Below, one piece after another: positions 9,134-16,992 of a stretch of DNA of 64,000 nucleotides. The notes beneath the pieces are model-generated. The model did not search any database. It had not been told where the DNA came from and was given only the letters and a program-made list of their open reading frames with translations. Every line of letters starts with the position of its first letter. Position 1 is the first letter of the stretch. Position numbers and translations under genes: made by a program. The DNA is from Bacillus sp. FJAT-27225 (GTDB lineage: Bacteria; Bacillota; Bacilli; Bacillales; Cytobacillaceae): assembly GCF_001685025.1 (NCBI RefSeq), contig NZ_MAYU01000012.1, positions 620,001-684,000 of the forward strand, read 5' to 3'.

Positions 9134-9784
9134 TTATTCCTCCTGGCGGGCTTGTTTAATTAACGTTACGAACTTGGAAGCGATGTCGGTTATTCCTTTA
9201 TAGTTGCCTTCTGCAATTGCTTGTTTATTTAGTAATGTACCGCCTACCCCCACGGCAGCCGCGCCGCTTTTTATGAATTCCGAAACATTATCTAATGAGA
9301 CTCCGCCTGTGGGCATCATTGGGATATGGCCAAGCGGCCCCTTTAGTTCCCTTATGTATTTCGGACCGAGGGAACCGGCAGGGAAAATCTTCAGAATATC
9401 AGCTCCAGCCTGATAGGCCTTAACCATTTCGGTTGGCGTCATTACACCTGGAATCGAAATCTTCCCGTAGCGGCTTGTCATTTCAATTGTCTTTTCATCG
9501 ATTATTGGTGAGAATATAAAATCAGAACCAGCCTCAATGGCTGTTTTTGCTGTTTCGGCATCAAGAACCGTTCCAGCCCCAACAAGGACTTGCTCTCCAA
9601 ATTCGTTTTTAAGTTGTTTAATCATTCGAAAAGCGCCGGGAGTATCGACAGTGATTTCAAGCGCTCCCACTCCTCCGCTAACAAGCGCTTCAGCAATAAA
9701 GGAAATTTGGTCAGCTTCCGGCCTCCGGATCACTGCTACCAAACCGGATTGACTTAACCGTTGAATATTCATCAACTTTTCCAT
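9134..9784 (-). CDS. eda: 2-dehydro-3-deoxy-phosphogluconate aldolase
   Basis: 216 residues from the ATG at 9784 (GAGGGGGG 5 bases upstream); a GTG five codons earlier overlaps the preceding stop and lacks an RBS. Class I KDPG/KDPGal aldolase: Glu in [10 protein letters not shown], Schiff-base Lys in [12 protein letters not shown], and the phosphate-binding MPTGGV and GAAAVGVGG loops. It splits KDPG (or the galacto epimer) to pyruvate and glyceraldehyde-3-phosphate. It is packed between the KDG kinase and the dehydratase, confirming an Entner-Doudoroff-like lower pathway for a sugar acid. Confidence 0.93.
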   Translation of the reverse strand: MEKLMNIQRLSQSGLVAVIRRPEADQISFIAEALVSGGVGALEITVDTPGAFRMIKQLKNEFGEQVLVGAGTVLDAETAKTAIEAGSDFIFSPIIDEKTIEMTSRYGKISIPGVMTPTEMVKAYQAGADILKIFPAGSLGPKYIRELKGPLGHIPMMPTGGVSLDNVSEFIKSGAAAVGVGGTLLNKQAIAEGNYKGITDIASKFVTLIKQARQEE

Positions 9785-9795
9785 GGAATCCCCCC

Positions 9796-10761
9796 TCACC
9801 TTTTTACATCCTGATTATCTTTGGCGCCCTTGATCAATTGTTCAACTTCTTCATTATTCGGGAGTCCTTCTACATCTCCGTTCACTCCCACGACAATAGC
9901 ACCAACTGCATTTCCTCGTTTCACAGCTTCGGAAATCGGCTCATTTCTCAACATTCCACTGATTACCCCAGCGGCAAATCCATCGCCCGCACCTACAGGG
10001 TCAACGATCTGGGAAACCGGAAAGCCATCAACATAACCTTTATCACTGCCGGCTTGATAATAGGCCCCCTTTTCACCAAGCTTAACAATGATTGTTTTGT
10101 CACCTTTAAGACAAAGCTGGTCAGCTATTTCTTCTGGCGTATTTTTCCCGGTCATTATTTCACCTTCATCGAGGCCGGGAAGAATGATATCTGCAGCTTC
10201 GGCGATTTCGGTAATGACCGGCTTTGCTTCTTCTCTGCTCCATAATTTGAGCCGAATATTTGGGTCAAAGACAATTTTCACTTTATGTTTTTTGGCAATT
10301 TCAATCGCTTTGAAAACTGCCATGCGGATTGATTCACTTAAGGCTGGCGTAATGCCAGTCAAATGCAGGAATTTTGCTCCGGCAATATATTCCTCGTCTA
10401 AATCCTCAGAAGCTAGCAAACTCGCTGCAGAGTTCTTTCGATAATAATAAACACTAATATTTGTCGGAGATCTTTTTTCTTTAAAGAAAAGACCGGTTGG
10501 CGCTTCGTCTGTGTATACACATCGTGAAGTATCAACACCATGGCCACGAATAAATTGATGGATATACCTTCCGAAAGGATCATCACCAAGCTTGCTGAAC
10601 CAGCCAGTGGTATGGCCTAATTTTTGCAAACCTATTGCAAGGTTTGATTCTGCACCGCCGATTTGCTTCATGAACCTATGATTATATTCAAGTGGCAGCA
10701 TTTGTTCGGGATTAAACAAAACCATTGTTTCCCCGAAGGTTACTACATCTAACTTCTTCAA
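9796..10761 (-). CDS. kdgK: 2-dehydro-3-deoxygluconate kinase
   Basis: 321 residues starting from a TTG at 10761 with GGAGG 8 bases upstream. PfkB signatures GGAESNLAIGLQKLG (residue about 35) and DPVGAGDGFAAGVISGML (about 252) are intact, and SPTNISVYYYRKNSAASLL matches the KdgK substrate region. It phosphorylates KDG, or KDGal as in the galactonate route, before aldol cleavage. It is the first metabolic gene after the LacI regulator, 114 bases downstream of it, and overlaps the non-used GTG of the aldolase gene. Confidence 0.92.
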   Translation of the reverse strand: MKKLDVVTFGETMVLFNPEQMLPLEYNHRFMKQIGGAESNLAIGLQKLGHTTGWFSKLGDDPFGRYIHQFIRGHGVDTSRCVYTDEAPTGLFFKEKRSPTNISVYYYRKNSAASLLASEDLDEEYIAGAKFLHLTGITPALSESIRMAVFKAIEIAKKHKVKIVFDPNIRLKLWSREEAKPVITEIAEAADIILPGLDEGEIMTGKNTPEEIADQLCLKGDKTIIVKLGEKGAYYQAGSDKGYVDGFPVSQIVDPVGAGDGFAAGVISGMLRNEPISEAVKRGNAVGAIVVGVNGDVEGLPNNEEVEQLIKGAKDNQDVKR

Positions 10762-10875
10762 TTTAAGTTCCTCCAGGCAATGTCGAAGTCTAGTAAAGGA
10801 GAAAAAGGTTGTAGCGAAAATTTGATTTCTTTCGTTTGGAGCTCCCCAGAAGGGATTATTCTTTCAAACCAACCA

Positions 10876-11892
10876 TCACGTTTTACTGTCAGGGATGGTT
10901 CCCGGCAATAAAGTCGGCTGAAATCGGTGAACCCGCGGCTCTATAATTTCTTTATTTTTATTAATCTTTTTTAAAAGCAGTGAAGCCGCTTTATTCCCAA
11001 TTTCAAATGTAGGCTGAGAGAAGATTGAGAGAGACGGTTCCAAAATAGAGGCAAATGGGACATCATCTATACCTACAACCGCTAAGTCCTCTGGAATTCG
11101 AAAACCCTCATTTTTTGCAAACCTAAGAATTTCAAATAAAGTTAGATCATTCGATGCAATTACTGCCGTTGGCGGATCTGGCAGGGAAAAGATTTCTTTT
11201 AACCCTGATTGAAGCTCGTTCACCTTCATACTCTTGATATATTCATCCATAACTGGCAGCTGATGTTTTTCCAAGGCGTTTTTATAACCGTTAATCCTTT
11301 CAATCCTCGGCGAAATTCGTTTTTCTAAGGAAGGGGTAACTAATCCAATCTTCTTATGGCCTAAACTAATTAAATGCTCTACAGCCATTAAAGAAGCGTT
11401 TTCATTGTCTAATAAAAAAACGTCTATTGGAACGTCTTCGATGATACGGTCTATGAAGACAACAGGGTAGTTTTTCTTAACCATCGAATGATACAAATCG
11501 AGGTTTCCTCCTGAAGGAACAATTGCCATCCCATCAACCTGCTTGGCAAGCAGCATTTGGATGTAATTCTCTTCCTTAGCAGGATCATCGTCGGCGTTGC
11601 AGACAATTACATGAAAATCATTTTCTCTGCATGTGTCCTCAATCGCACGAATAACTTGAGTTGAAAAAGAATGAAGAATATTGGAAACGATCACACCAAT
11701 CGTAGAAGTTCGTCTTTGCTTCAAACTTCTGGCGATGATGTTGGGATGGTATCCTAGTGTGTCAATCGCCTGGCCAATTCTCATTTTTGTCTCTTCACTC
11801 ATATACATATATCGTTTGTTGAGATATTGTGAAACGGTGCTTTTAGATACCCCTGCGAGTCTGGCCACATCAGCAATTGTTACTCGTTCCAT
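10876..11892 (-). CDS. LacI-family transcriptional regulator of the sugar-acid locus
   Basis: 338 residues from the ATG at 11892 (AGGAG 6 bases upstream, preferred to the ATG six codons earlier). N-terminal LacI HTH: VTIADVARLAGVSKSTVSQYLNKR, then hinge and a periplasmic-binding-like effector domain (STIGVIVSNI, VDGMAIVPSGG, AVIASNDLTLFEILRFAK, VVGIDDVPFASILEP). As the first gene of the minus-strand block it is likely autoregulated through the CG-centred palindrome at 11930-11941. Its effector is probably a pathway intermediate such as KDG or the sugar acid. Confidence 0.92.
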   Translation of the reverse strand: MERVTIADVARLAGVSKSTVSQYLNKRYMYMSEETKMRIGQAIDTLGYHPNIIARSLKQRRTSTIGVIVSNILHSFSTQVIRAIEDTCRENDFHVIVCNADDDPAKEENYIQMLLAKQVDGMAIVPSGGNLDLYHSMVKKNYPVVFIDRIIEDVPIDVFLLDNENASLMAVEHLISLGHKKIGLVTPSLEKRISPRIERINGYKNALEKHQLPVMDEYIKSMKVNELQSGLKEIFSLPDPPTAVIASNDLTLFEILRFAKNEGFRIPEDLAVVGIDDVPFASILEPSLSIFSQPTFEIGNKAASLLLKKINKNKEIIEPRVHRFQPTLLPGTIPDSKT

Positions 11893-11929
11893 TTTTATCT
11901 CCTCATCCAAAGTTACTAAACCGAGTTAC

Positions 11930-11941
11930 TAAATCGATTTA
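11930..11941. promoter_or_regulatory. Candidate LacI-type operator TAAATCGATTTA
   Basis: A perfect 12-bp palindrome with the central CG typical of LacI-family operators, 8 bases downstream of the -10 box. A related half-site with a direct repeat GAGTTACTAAA-like sequence is next to it (AGTTACTAAACC, 11911-11922). The position would block transcription initiation. Confidence 0.5.
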
Positions 11942-11948
11942 TGAAACC

Positions 11949-11977
11949 AGTATATAGCAACTTGTAAACGGTTTCAA
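11949..11977 (-). promoter_or_regulatory. SigA promoter of the LacI/kdgK locus
   Basis: Minus-strand TTGAAA (11977-11972), 17-base spacer, TATACT (11954-11949). It is the only strong vegetative promoter seen upstream of the ten-gene block. Confidence 0.8.
11962..11976 (+). promoter_or_regulatory. CcpA cre site overlapping the LacI-locus promoter
   Basis: TTGTAAACGGTTTCA matches the cre consensus WTGNAARCGNWWNCA at every position. It covers the -35 box and most of the spacer, so CcpA binding would repress the locus in the presence of preferred sugars. Confidence 0.75.
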
Positions 11978-12111
11978 GTCTGTATATTGCGAAAAAAATA
12001 AATATTTAAAAAACTATTTTGATATATTTTTACACCAACTTACATTGGATAAGAGCTGAAAATGAAAGGTATATTCATTAGATGGCCGATTTGCCCCACC
12101 TATCAACAGCC

Positions 12112-12152
12112 ACCAAAAAAAGGCATCCCTGGCCTAAGCCGGAATGCCTTTT
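12112..12152 (-). terminator. Intrinsic terminator after the GntP-type permease gene
   Basis: On the minus strand AAAAGGCATTCCGGC pairs with GCCAGGGATGCCTTTT and ends in a T7 run. It isolates the permease operon from the LacI locus. Confidence 0.85.
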
Positions 12153-12163
12153 ACTATGAATGT

Positions 12164-13573
12164 TTAGATAATACCAGTCAGCAGGTATACTCCAATGATG
12201 AAGAATGCCGCGATTGTTTTGATGATAGTGATCGCAAAGATATCCCGATAGGATTGCTTATGGGTCAGGCCGGTAATTGCCAGCAAGGTGATAACTGCTC
12301 CGTTGTGCGGCAGTGTATCCATACCGCCTGATGCCATTGAAATGACGCGGTGCATAACCTCTAGCGGAATATCAAACTGATTTGCTAGTTTGATATACGT
12401 GTCACTCATCATACCAAGTGTAATCGCGATACCCGCTGATGCTGAACCTGAAATCGCGGATAGGACGTTCGTTGTGACAGCACCGTTCACCAACGGATGT
12501 TGGAATACGGACGCGATTCCATCCCTGGCAATTTTGAAGCCAGGAAGGTTTGAGATTACTGCACCAAATCCATATTCGGTAGCAGAGTTCATGATGGCGA
12601 GCAACGCACCCGCAACACCGATTTTCGAGCCTTCTTTAAAGTCCATGACAACCGGTTTGTGATTATAAAGAATGGTTGTGATAACCCCTACAATCAATGC
12701 AATTTCGACTGACCAAATTCCAACTACTTTGGACGTTTCGATACTCGGGAATGCAAGGCCGATCGCATCAAAGTCAAATCCGTTTGGATACCATTTTGGA
12801 ATAATCGTGGTAAACGCTTTATTCAGTACAGCAACTAGGATAACCGGAACGAATGCGAAAATTCGGCGTCCAACACTTTCATGTTCATTCAAATCGATTT
12901 CTACTTGATTTTCTTCTTTTATCGTACCGAATGAATCATATCCTTCGCCGGCCTTTGCTGCTTTTTTGCGGCGTGATTCAAGGTATAGCATACCGAATAC
13001 GAAAATGAAAATTGCACCGATGATGCCAAGCCATGGAGCGGAATAAAGATCTGTTTTAAAAAATGTTGTCGGAATGACGTTTTGCACCTGTGGCGATCCA
13101 GGCAGGGCGTCCATTGTAAAGGTGAAGGAACCAAGCGCAATTGTACCTGGAATTAACCGTTTTGGAATGTTTGAATCCTTGAACAAGTGCCTTGCAAACG
13201 GGTAGACTGCGAATGCTACAACGACCAAGCTAACGCCGCTGTAGGTTAAAATGGCTGCAAGCAAAACGATGACAAGCATTGCCCTTTTTTGGCCAACGAC
13301 TTTAATTAATGTAGTCGCGATGCTTTTTGCAAGCCCAGACATTTCTACGACCTTACCAAACATAGCCCCCAGCAGGAAAATCGGGAAGTATAGTTGAATA
13401 TACTCAACCATTTTCCCCATAAATACATTGGAGTACCATGGTAAAATCCAGGCTGGTTCAGTTAAAAGTACGGCAAACAATGCACAGATTGGAGCAAAAA
13501 TAATGACAGTGAAACCACGATATGCGATAAACATTAGCATGCCGAGCGCTAATAGAATTATAACAAGTTCCAT
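12164..13573 (-). CDS. GntP-family permease for a gluconate-like or hydroxy-acid substrate
   Basis: 469 residues with about 12 membrane helices and GntP-family motifs (YFPIFLLGAMFGKVVEMSGLAKSIA near residue 65, LSAISGSASAGIAITLG near 370, ISMASGGMDTLPHNGAVITLL near 410). Family members take up gluconate and related hydroxy acids by proton symport. It is the last gene after the aldolase/dehydrogenase pair, 139 bases downstream of it, with its own cre-like box in the gap. Context suggests that it imports the precursor that the MhpE/MhpF pair degrades. Substrate unproven. Confidence 0.85.
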   Translation of the reverse strand: MELVIILLALGMLMFIAYRGFTVIIFAPICALFAVLLTEPAWILPWYSNVFMGKMVEYIQLYFPIFLLGAMFGKVVEMSGLAKSIATTLIKVVGQKRAMLVIVLLAAILTYSGVSLVVVAFAVYPFARHLFKDSNIPKRLIPGTIALGSFTFTMDALPGSPQVQNVIPTTFFKTDLYSAPWLGIIGAIFIFVFGMLYLESRRKKAAKAGEGYDSFGTIKEENQVEIDLNEHESVGRRIFAFVPVILVAVLNKAFTTIIPKWYPNGFDFDAIGLAFPSIETSKVVGIWSVEIALIVGVITTILYNHKPVVMDFKEGSKIGVAGALLAIMNSATEYGFGAVISNLPGFKIARDGIASVFQHPLVNGAVTTNVLSAISGSASAGIAITLGMMSDTYIKLANQFDIPLEVMHRVISMASGGMDTLPHNGAVITLLAITGLTHKQSYRDIFAITIIKTIAAFFIIGVYLLTGII

Positions 13574-13619
13574 AAAATATCCCCTCTGACGTATGACTTG
13601 TGTAGTTGTGAAGTTTAGA

Positions 13620-13634
13620 TAGAAGCGCTTTCAA
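13620..13634 (-). promoter_or_regulatory. cre-like site upstream of the GntP-type gene
   Basis: The minus strand reads TTGAAAGCGCTTCTA, one mismatch from the cre consensus, in the 139-base gap before the permease. Suggests carbon catabolite control of the transporter. Confidence 0.5.
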
Positions 13635-13712
13635 GTGATAGTTAATACGATTCCCTGCTTAGGTATAAGAGAAGGATACAAGCCGTTCCCCTCCCTTAAA
13701 CCATAGTCAGAG

Positions 13713-14741
13713 TTAACCTATGACACTAGCTTTCTTACTTTTCGCAATTTCGGCTGCGACTTCGACAATCATATCCTCTTGTCCGCCAACAACCTTGCGT
13801 TTGCCAAGTTCTATTAAAATATCACGGGAATCAACGCCGAATTTTTCAGCGGCGCGCTTTGCATGAAGGGCAAAGCTTGAGTATACTCCAGCATAGCCAA
13901 GTGTCAGGCTGTCCTTGGTGATTTCCTGTGGAACTTGAAGGATTGGTGCGACAATGTCCTCAGCCAAATCCATCATTTTATACAAATCGACCCCAGTTTT
14001 AATTCCCATCCGGTCAAGGACTGCGATGAGTACTTCTGTCTGTGTATTGCCGGCACCAGCACCAAGGCAGCGTACACTTCCATCAATTCTTGTAGCGCCT
14101 TCTTCAATCGCAGCAAGTGTATTGGCCATTGCCAGGGACAAGTTGTTGTGGCCATGGAAGCCGACATTGATGCCAACCGATTGCTTCAAGGCACGAATCC
14201 GTTCACGAACCTGATTAGGGAGCAGGAAGCCCGCGGAGTCAACCACGTACACTGTATCTGCGCCATACGATTCCATCAATTTCGCCTGCTCGACAAGCTT
14301 GTCAACTGGGGCCATATGGTTCATCATCAGGAATCCGACTGTTTCCATACCAAGTTCCTTTGCATAAGCGATGTGCTGTGGTGCAACGTCAGCTTCGGTT
14401 ACATGAGTTGCAATCCGGGCCATTTTCGCTCCAAGGTTAGCAGCTTCCTTAAGATCTTGAAGGGTGCCGATTCCTGGCAAAAGCAGGACCGCAATCTTTG
14501 ATTTATCCGCTACTGATACGGCCGCTTCAATCAATTCCATTTCATTTGTACGGGAAAGCCCGTATTGCAAGGAAGATCCCGCCAGTCCGTCCCCGTGGGA
14601 AACTTCGATATAAGGGACATTTGCGTCATTCAAGGCCTTGGCAATTTTCAGTACCTGGTCTACCGTATATTGATGGGCAATCGCATGGCTTCCGTCACGC
14701 AATGCCACTTCTGTAATAAGAATATCTCGTTCAGTTGTCAT
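13713..14741 (-). CDS. mhpE: 4-hydroxy-2-oxovalerate aldolase
   Basis: 342 residues, full length for MhpE/DmpG/BphI. The HMGL-like TIM barrel carries the RDGSHAIAHQ start motif and metal ligands in GFHGHNNLSLAMANT, and the C-terminal DmpG communication domain (YSSFALHAKRAAEKFGVDSRDIL) is present. It cleaves 4-hydroxy-2-oxo acids to pyruvate and an aldehyde and normally channels acetaldehyde or propanal directly to the partner dehydrogenase, encoded 23 bases upstream. No hydratase, dioxygenase or other meta-cleavage gene is in this window, so the substrate source here is not the usual aromatic route. Confidence 0.94.
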   Translation of the reverse strand: MTTERDILITEVALRDGSHAIAHQYTVDQVLKIAKALNDANVPYIEVSHGDGLAGSSLQYGLSRTNEMELIEAAVSVADKSKIAVLLLPGIGTLQDLKEAANLGAKMARIATHVTEADVAPQHIAYAKELGMETVGFLMMNHMAPVDKLVEQAKLMESYGADTVYVVDSAGFLLPNQVRERIRALKQSVGINVGFHGHNNLSLAMANTLAAIEEGATRIDGSVRCLGAGAGNTQTEVLIAVLDRMGIKTGVDLYKMMDLAEDIVAPILQVPQEITKDSLTLGYAGVYSSFALHAKRAAEKFGVDSRDILIELGKRKVVGGQEDMIVEVAAEIAKSKKASVIG

Positions 14742-14764
14742 GATTCGTTAACCCCTTCCTTAGC

Positions 14765-15652
14765 TCAAACAGTTTCTTTGGCCAATAGATTTTTCGCAAA
14801 TTCTTCAGCAATCTTGACTCCGGCAGCGGTCATGATATCGAGGTTGCCTGAGTACTTAGGCAGGTAATCTCCTGCTCCTTCAACTTGAAGGAAGATGGTG
14901 ACTTGGTTGCCTTCAAAGATTGGCTCGGTGCGGAGCTTATAACCAGGAACATACGATTGAACGACCTCCGCCATCTCATCGATTGACTTCCGGATTGCCT
15001 CCTCGTCCATTGTGCCTTCTTCAACGAGTGTGTAGACGGTATCACGCATCATGATTGGAGGCTCGGCCGGGTTCAAGATCATGATCGCTTTTCCTTTTTT
15101 CGCTCCGCCGACAACCTCGATCGCACGAGAAGTCGTTTCAGTGAATTCATCTATATTTGCCCGCGTTCCAGGACCAGCGCTTCGGCTCGAAATGGTTGCA
15201 ACGATTTCGGCGTATTCAACCGAGCTTACGCGGTTAACTGCATGGACCATTGGGATGGTAGCCTGTCCGCCGCATGTAATCAAATTGATGTTGTCCTTCT
15301 CAAGATGTTCACCAATGTTTACTGCCGCACATACATAAGGACCGACCGCTGCAGGAGTCATATCAATTACCTTGATTCCTGCCTCCTTTAAAACTTTTGC
15401 GTTGTAAAGGTGAGCCTTGGCTGATGTTGCGTCAAATACCATATCTGCTTCAAGGTTTGGATCTGCAAGAAATCCATCAATCCCTGTATCAACAGCCGCA
15501 TAGCCCATTTCCATCGCACGGCGCAATCCGTCCGATTGTGGATCAATTCCAATTACAGCCGTCAGCTCCAGCAACTCTGAGCGGCCAAGTTTAATCATTA
15601 AATCTGTACCAATGTTCCCTGAACCGAGAACAGCAACTTTAACTTTTGACAA
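14765..15652 (-). CDS. mhpF: Acylating acetaldehyde dehydrogenase
   Basis: 295 residues. NAD-binding [15 protein letters not shown] at the N-terminus, catalytic Cys in [17 protein letters not shown] (about residue 127), and [22 protein letters not shown] of the MhpF/DmpF/BphJ family. It converts the aldehyde released by MhpE to acyl-CoA within the aldolase-dehydrogenase complex. The MhpF-then-MhpE order with a short spacer fits complex formation. It follows the IclR gene by 37 bases in the same transcript. Confidence 0.94.
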   Translation of the reverse strand: MSKVKVAVLGSGNIGTDLMIKLGRSELLELTAVIGIDPQSDGLRRAMEMGYAAVDTGIDGFLADPNLEADMVFDATSAKAHLYNAKVLKEAGIKVIDMTPAAVGPYVCAAVNIGEHLEKDNINLITCGGQATIPMVHAVNRVSSVEYAEIVATISSRSAGPGTRANIDEFTETTSRAIEVVGGAKKGKAIMILNPAEPPIMMRDTVYTLVEEGTMDEEAIRKSIDEMAEVVQSYVPGYKLRTEPIFEGNQVTIFLQVEGAGDYLPKYSGNLDIMTAAGVKIAEEFAKNLLAKETV

Positions 15653-15689
15653 AGTAATTCTCCTCTCCGTGGATGTTTATATTTCTAAA

Positions 15690-16460
15690 TTAAATGTGCA
15701 TCTTATAACCCAATTGCCTTGATATTTCAGCCGCGGCACCTTTTATTCCGGCAATCACTTTAGGAAGTTTCTCTTCATCAAGCCGCATTTTTGGAGCAGC
15801 ACAGCTAATTGAAGATACAACCTTGCCTTGGTGATTGAAAATCGGTGCGGCAATGCATTTTAGCCCCAACTCGATTTCTTCATCATCTACCGCATATCCC
15901 TGCCCGCGGACAACAGCGAGGTGGTTTTTGATGTCTTTCGGATTCGTTAATGTAAACTCGGTAAACGGTTTCAAAATAGCCTTTGATAATAGCCGATCCA
16001 CCTCATCTTCACTTAAGTGTGCAAGAATGGCCTTTCCGACACCAGTACAATGGATCGGCGCCCTTTTTCCCGTATGGGAGTAGATCGTAAGTGCCCGTGG
16101 ACCTTCCACTTTCTCGATATAAATAATTTCATCACGCTCAAAAATGGTAAGGTGTACGGTTTCATTTAGCTCTTCAACTAGTTTCCGGATGATAGGCTTG
16201 GCAATATTTCCAATATCGAGATGTTTGCCAACGAAGTTACCCAGTTCAAAAAGCTTAATTCCTAATCGGTATTTCTGATTCTCGGGATTTTGCTGAAGAT
16301 AGCCCCTATGCTCAAGAGTCTTAATAATCCCGTGGACCGTGCTTTTTGAAAGTCCCAGGTAATCGCTAATCTCTTTAATACTCAATTCAGGGTGTGACGC
16401 CACAAACAATTCCAGGATATCTGCCGCTCTTTCAACTGATTGAATTAAGCGCTCAGCCAT
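15690..16460 (-). CDS. IclR-family regulator of the mhpFE/permease operon
   Basis: 256 residues from the ATG at 16460 (AGGAGGGTGCCA-ATG); the open frame extends 26 codons upstream through the operator region without a start signal. N-terminal winged helix (RAADILELFVASHPELSIKEISDYLGLSKSTVHGIIKTL) and C-terminal IclR effector domain (VHLTIFERDEIIYIEKVEG, HCTGVGKAILAHL, GYAVDDEEIELGLKCIAAPIF). First gene of the operon and probably autoregulatory, with an inverted repeat between promoter and start codon. Confidence 0.92.
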   Translation of the reverse strand: MAERLIQSVERAADILELFVASHPELSIKEISDYLGLSKSTVHGIIKTLEHRGYLQQNPENQKYRLGIKLFELGNFVGKHLDIGNIAKPIIRKLVEELNETVHLTIFERDEIIYIEKVEGPRALTIYSHTGKRAPIHCTGVGKAILAHLSEDEVDRLLSKAILKPFTEFTLTNPKDIKNHLAVVRGQGYAVDDEEIELGLKCIAAPIFNHQGKVVSSISCAAPKMRLDEEKLPKVIAGIKGAAAEISRQLGYKMHI

Positions 16461-16478
16461 TGGCACCCTCCTATCGTT

Positions 16479-16496
16479 CGGCATTATCGAATGCCG
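16479..16496. promoter_or_regulatory. Inverted repeat in the iclR leader, candidate operator
   Basis: CGGCATT-ATCG-AATGCCG: two perfect 7-base arms, flanked on both sides by the direct repeat CGTTCG. It sits between the -10 box and the IclR ribosome binding site, a position suited to autorepression. Confidence 0.55.
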
Positions 16497-16510
16497 TTCG
16501 CAAATTAATT

Positions 16511-16525
16511 TTGTTAACGGTTTCA
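16511..16525 (+). promoter_or_regulatory. cre-like site at the start of the iclR transcript
   Basis: TTGTTAACGGTTTCA differs from the cre consensus at one position. It overlaps the edge of the -10 box and the likely transcription start, a usual site of CcpA repression. Confidence 0.6.
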
Positions 16526-16553
16526 TTCTAATTCTCAAAATTTATTATGTCAA
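16525..16553 (-). promoter_or_regulatory. SigA promoter of the iclR-mhpFE operon
   Basis: Minus-strand TTGACA (16553-16548), 17-base spacer, TAGAAT (16530-16525); near-consensus vegetative promoter. Confidence 0.85.
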
Positions 16554-16611
16554 TATATTTTACTCAAAAAACTTTTCACCAACAATTTACTGGTTGGCAG
16601 TTCCTTGATAA

Positions 16612-16643
16612 ATAAAAAAACCTGTCTCCATTAGGAAACAGGT
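16612..16643 (-). terminator. Terminator of the IscA-like gene
   Basis: On the minus strand CCTGTTTCC-TAAT-GGAGACAGG is followed by TTTTTTTATTT. It begins 7 bases after the stop codon. Confidence 0.85.
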
Positions 16644-16648
16644 GCATC

Positions 16649-16918
16649 TTATAGAACCTCGAATTGTTTAAAGCCGGTATGATCCCGGATAAAATCAAGT
16701 TTTTTATTCCTGAAATAATGACATTCCCCTTTATCAATAATGAAGTCCAGCACTGAGATTGTTTGGATTTCATCCGTTTCCGCTGCAGCATTTTCCACTG
16801 TTACCTTAACCTTCATAAAACAGCTTTTCCGCATTTGCAGCCGGACCAGCCTCCCAACAGTTGAAGCTTTTAGCCTGGCCTGCAGCTCCTCTATGGCTGC
16901 TTCTGTCACCTCGAACAT
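16649..16918 (-). CDS. HesB/IscA-like small protein
   Basis: 89 residues. The start MFEVTEAAIEELQARL, the strand LVRLQMRKSCFMKVKVTV and the later DKGECHYF follow the outline of the HesB/IscA (Fe-S_biosyn) fold found in many short Bacillus proteins. The usual C-terminal CGC pair is missing; only single Cys residues near 33 and 66 remain, so a scaffold role is doubtful. Single-gene transcript with its own terminator. Function unknown. Confidence 0.6.
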   Translation of the reverse strand: MFEVTEAAIEELQARLKASTVGRLVRLQMRKSCFMKVKVTVENAAAETDEIQTISVLDFIIDKGECHYFRNKKLDFIRDHTGFKQFEVL

Positions 16919-16992
16919 GCAATCATCCCTTTACTATTACTTAAGAATTAATTATAGCTTAATAGTAAGGTTAGACAACTTTCATTGAGATT

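Noticed and set aside
2535-11892. Missing ABC ATPase as a sign of a broken operon
   Set aside because: Bacillus CUT1 importers normally share an ATPase encoded elsewhere (MsmX type), so its absence is ordinary.
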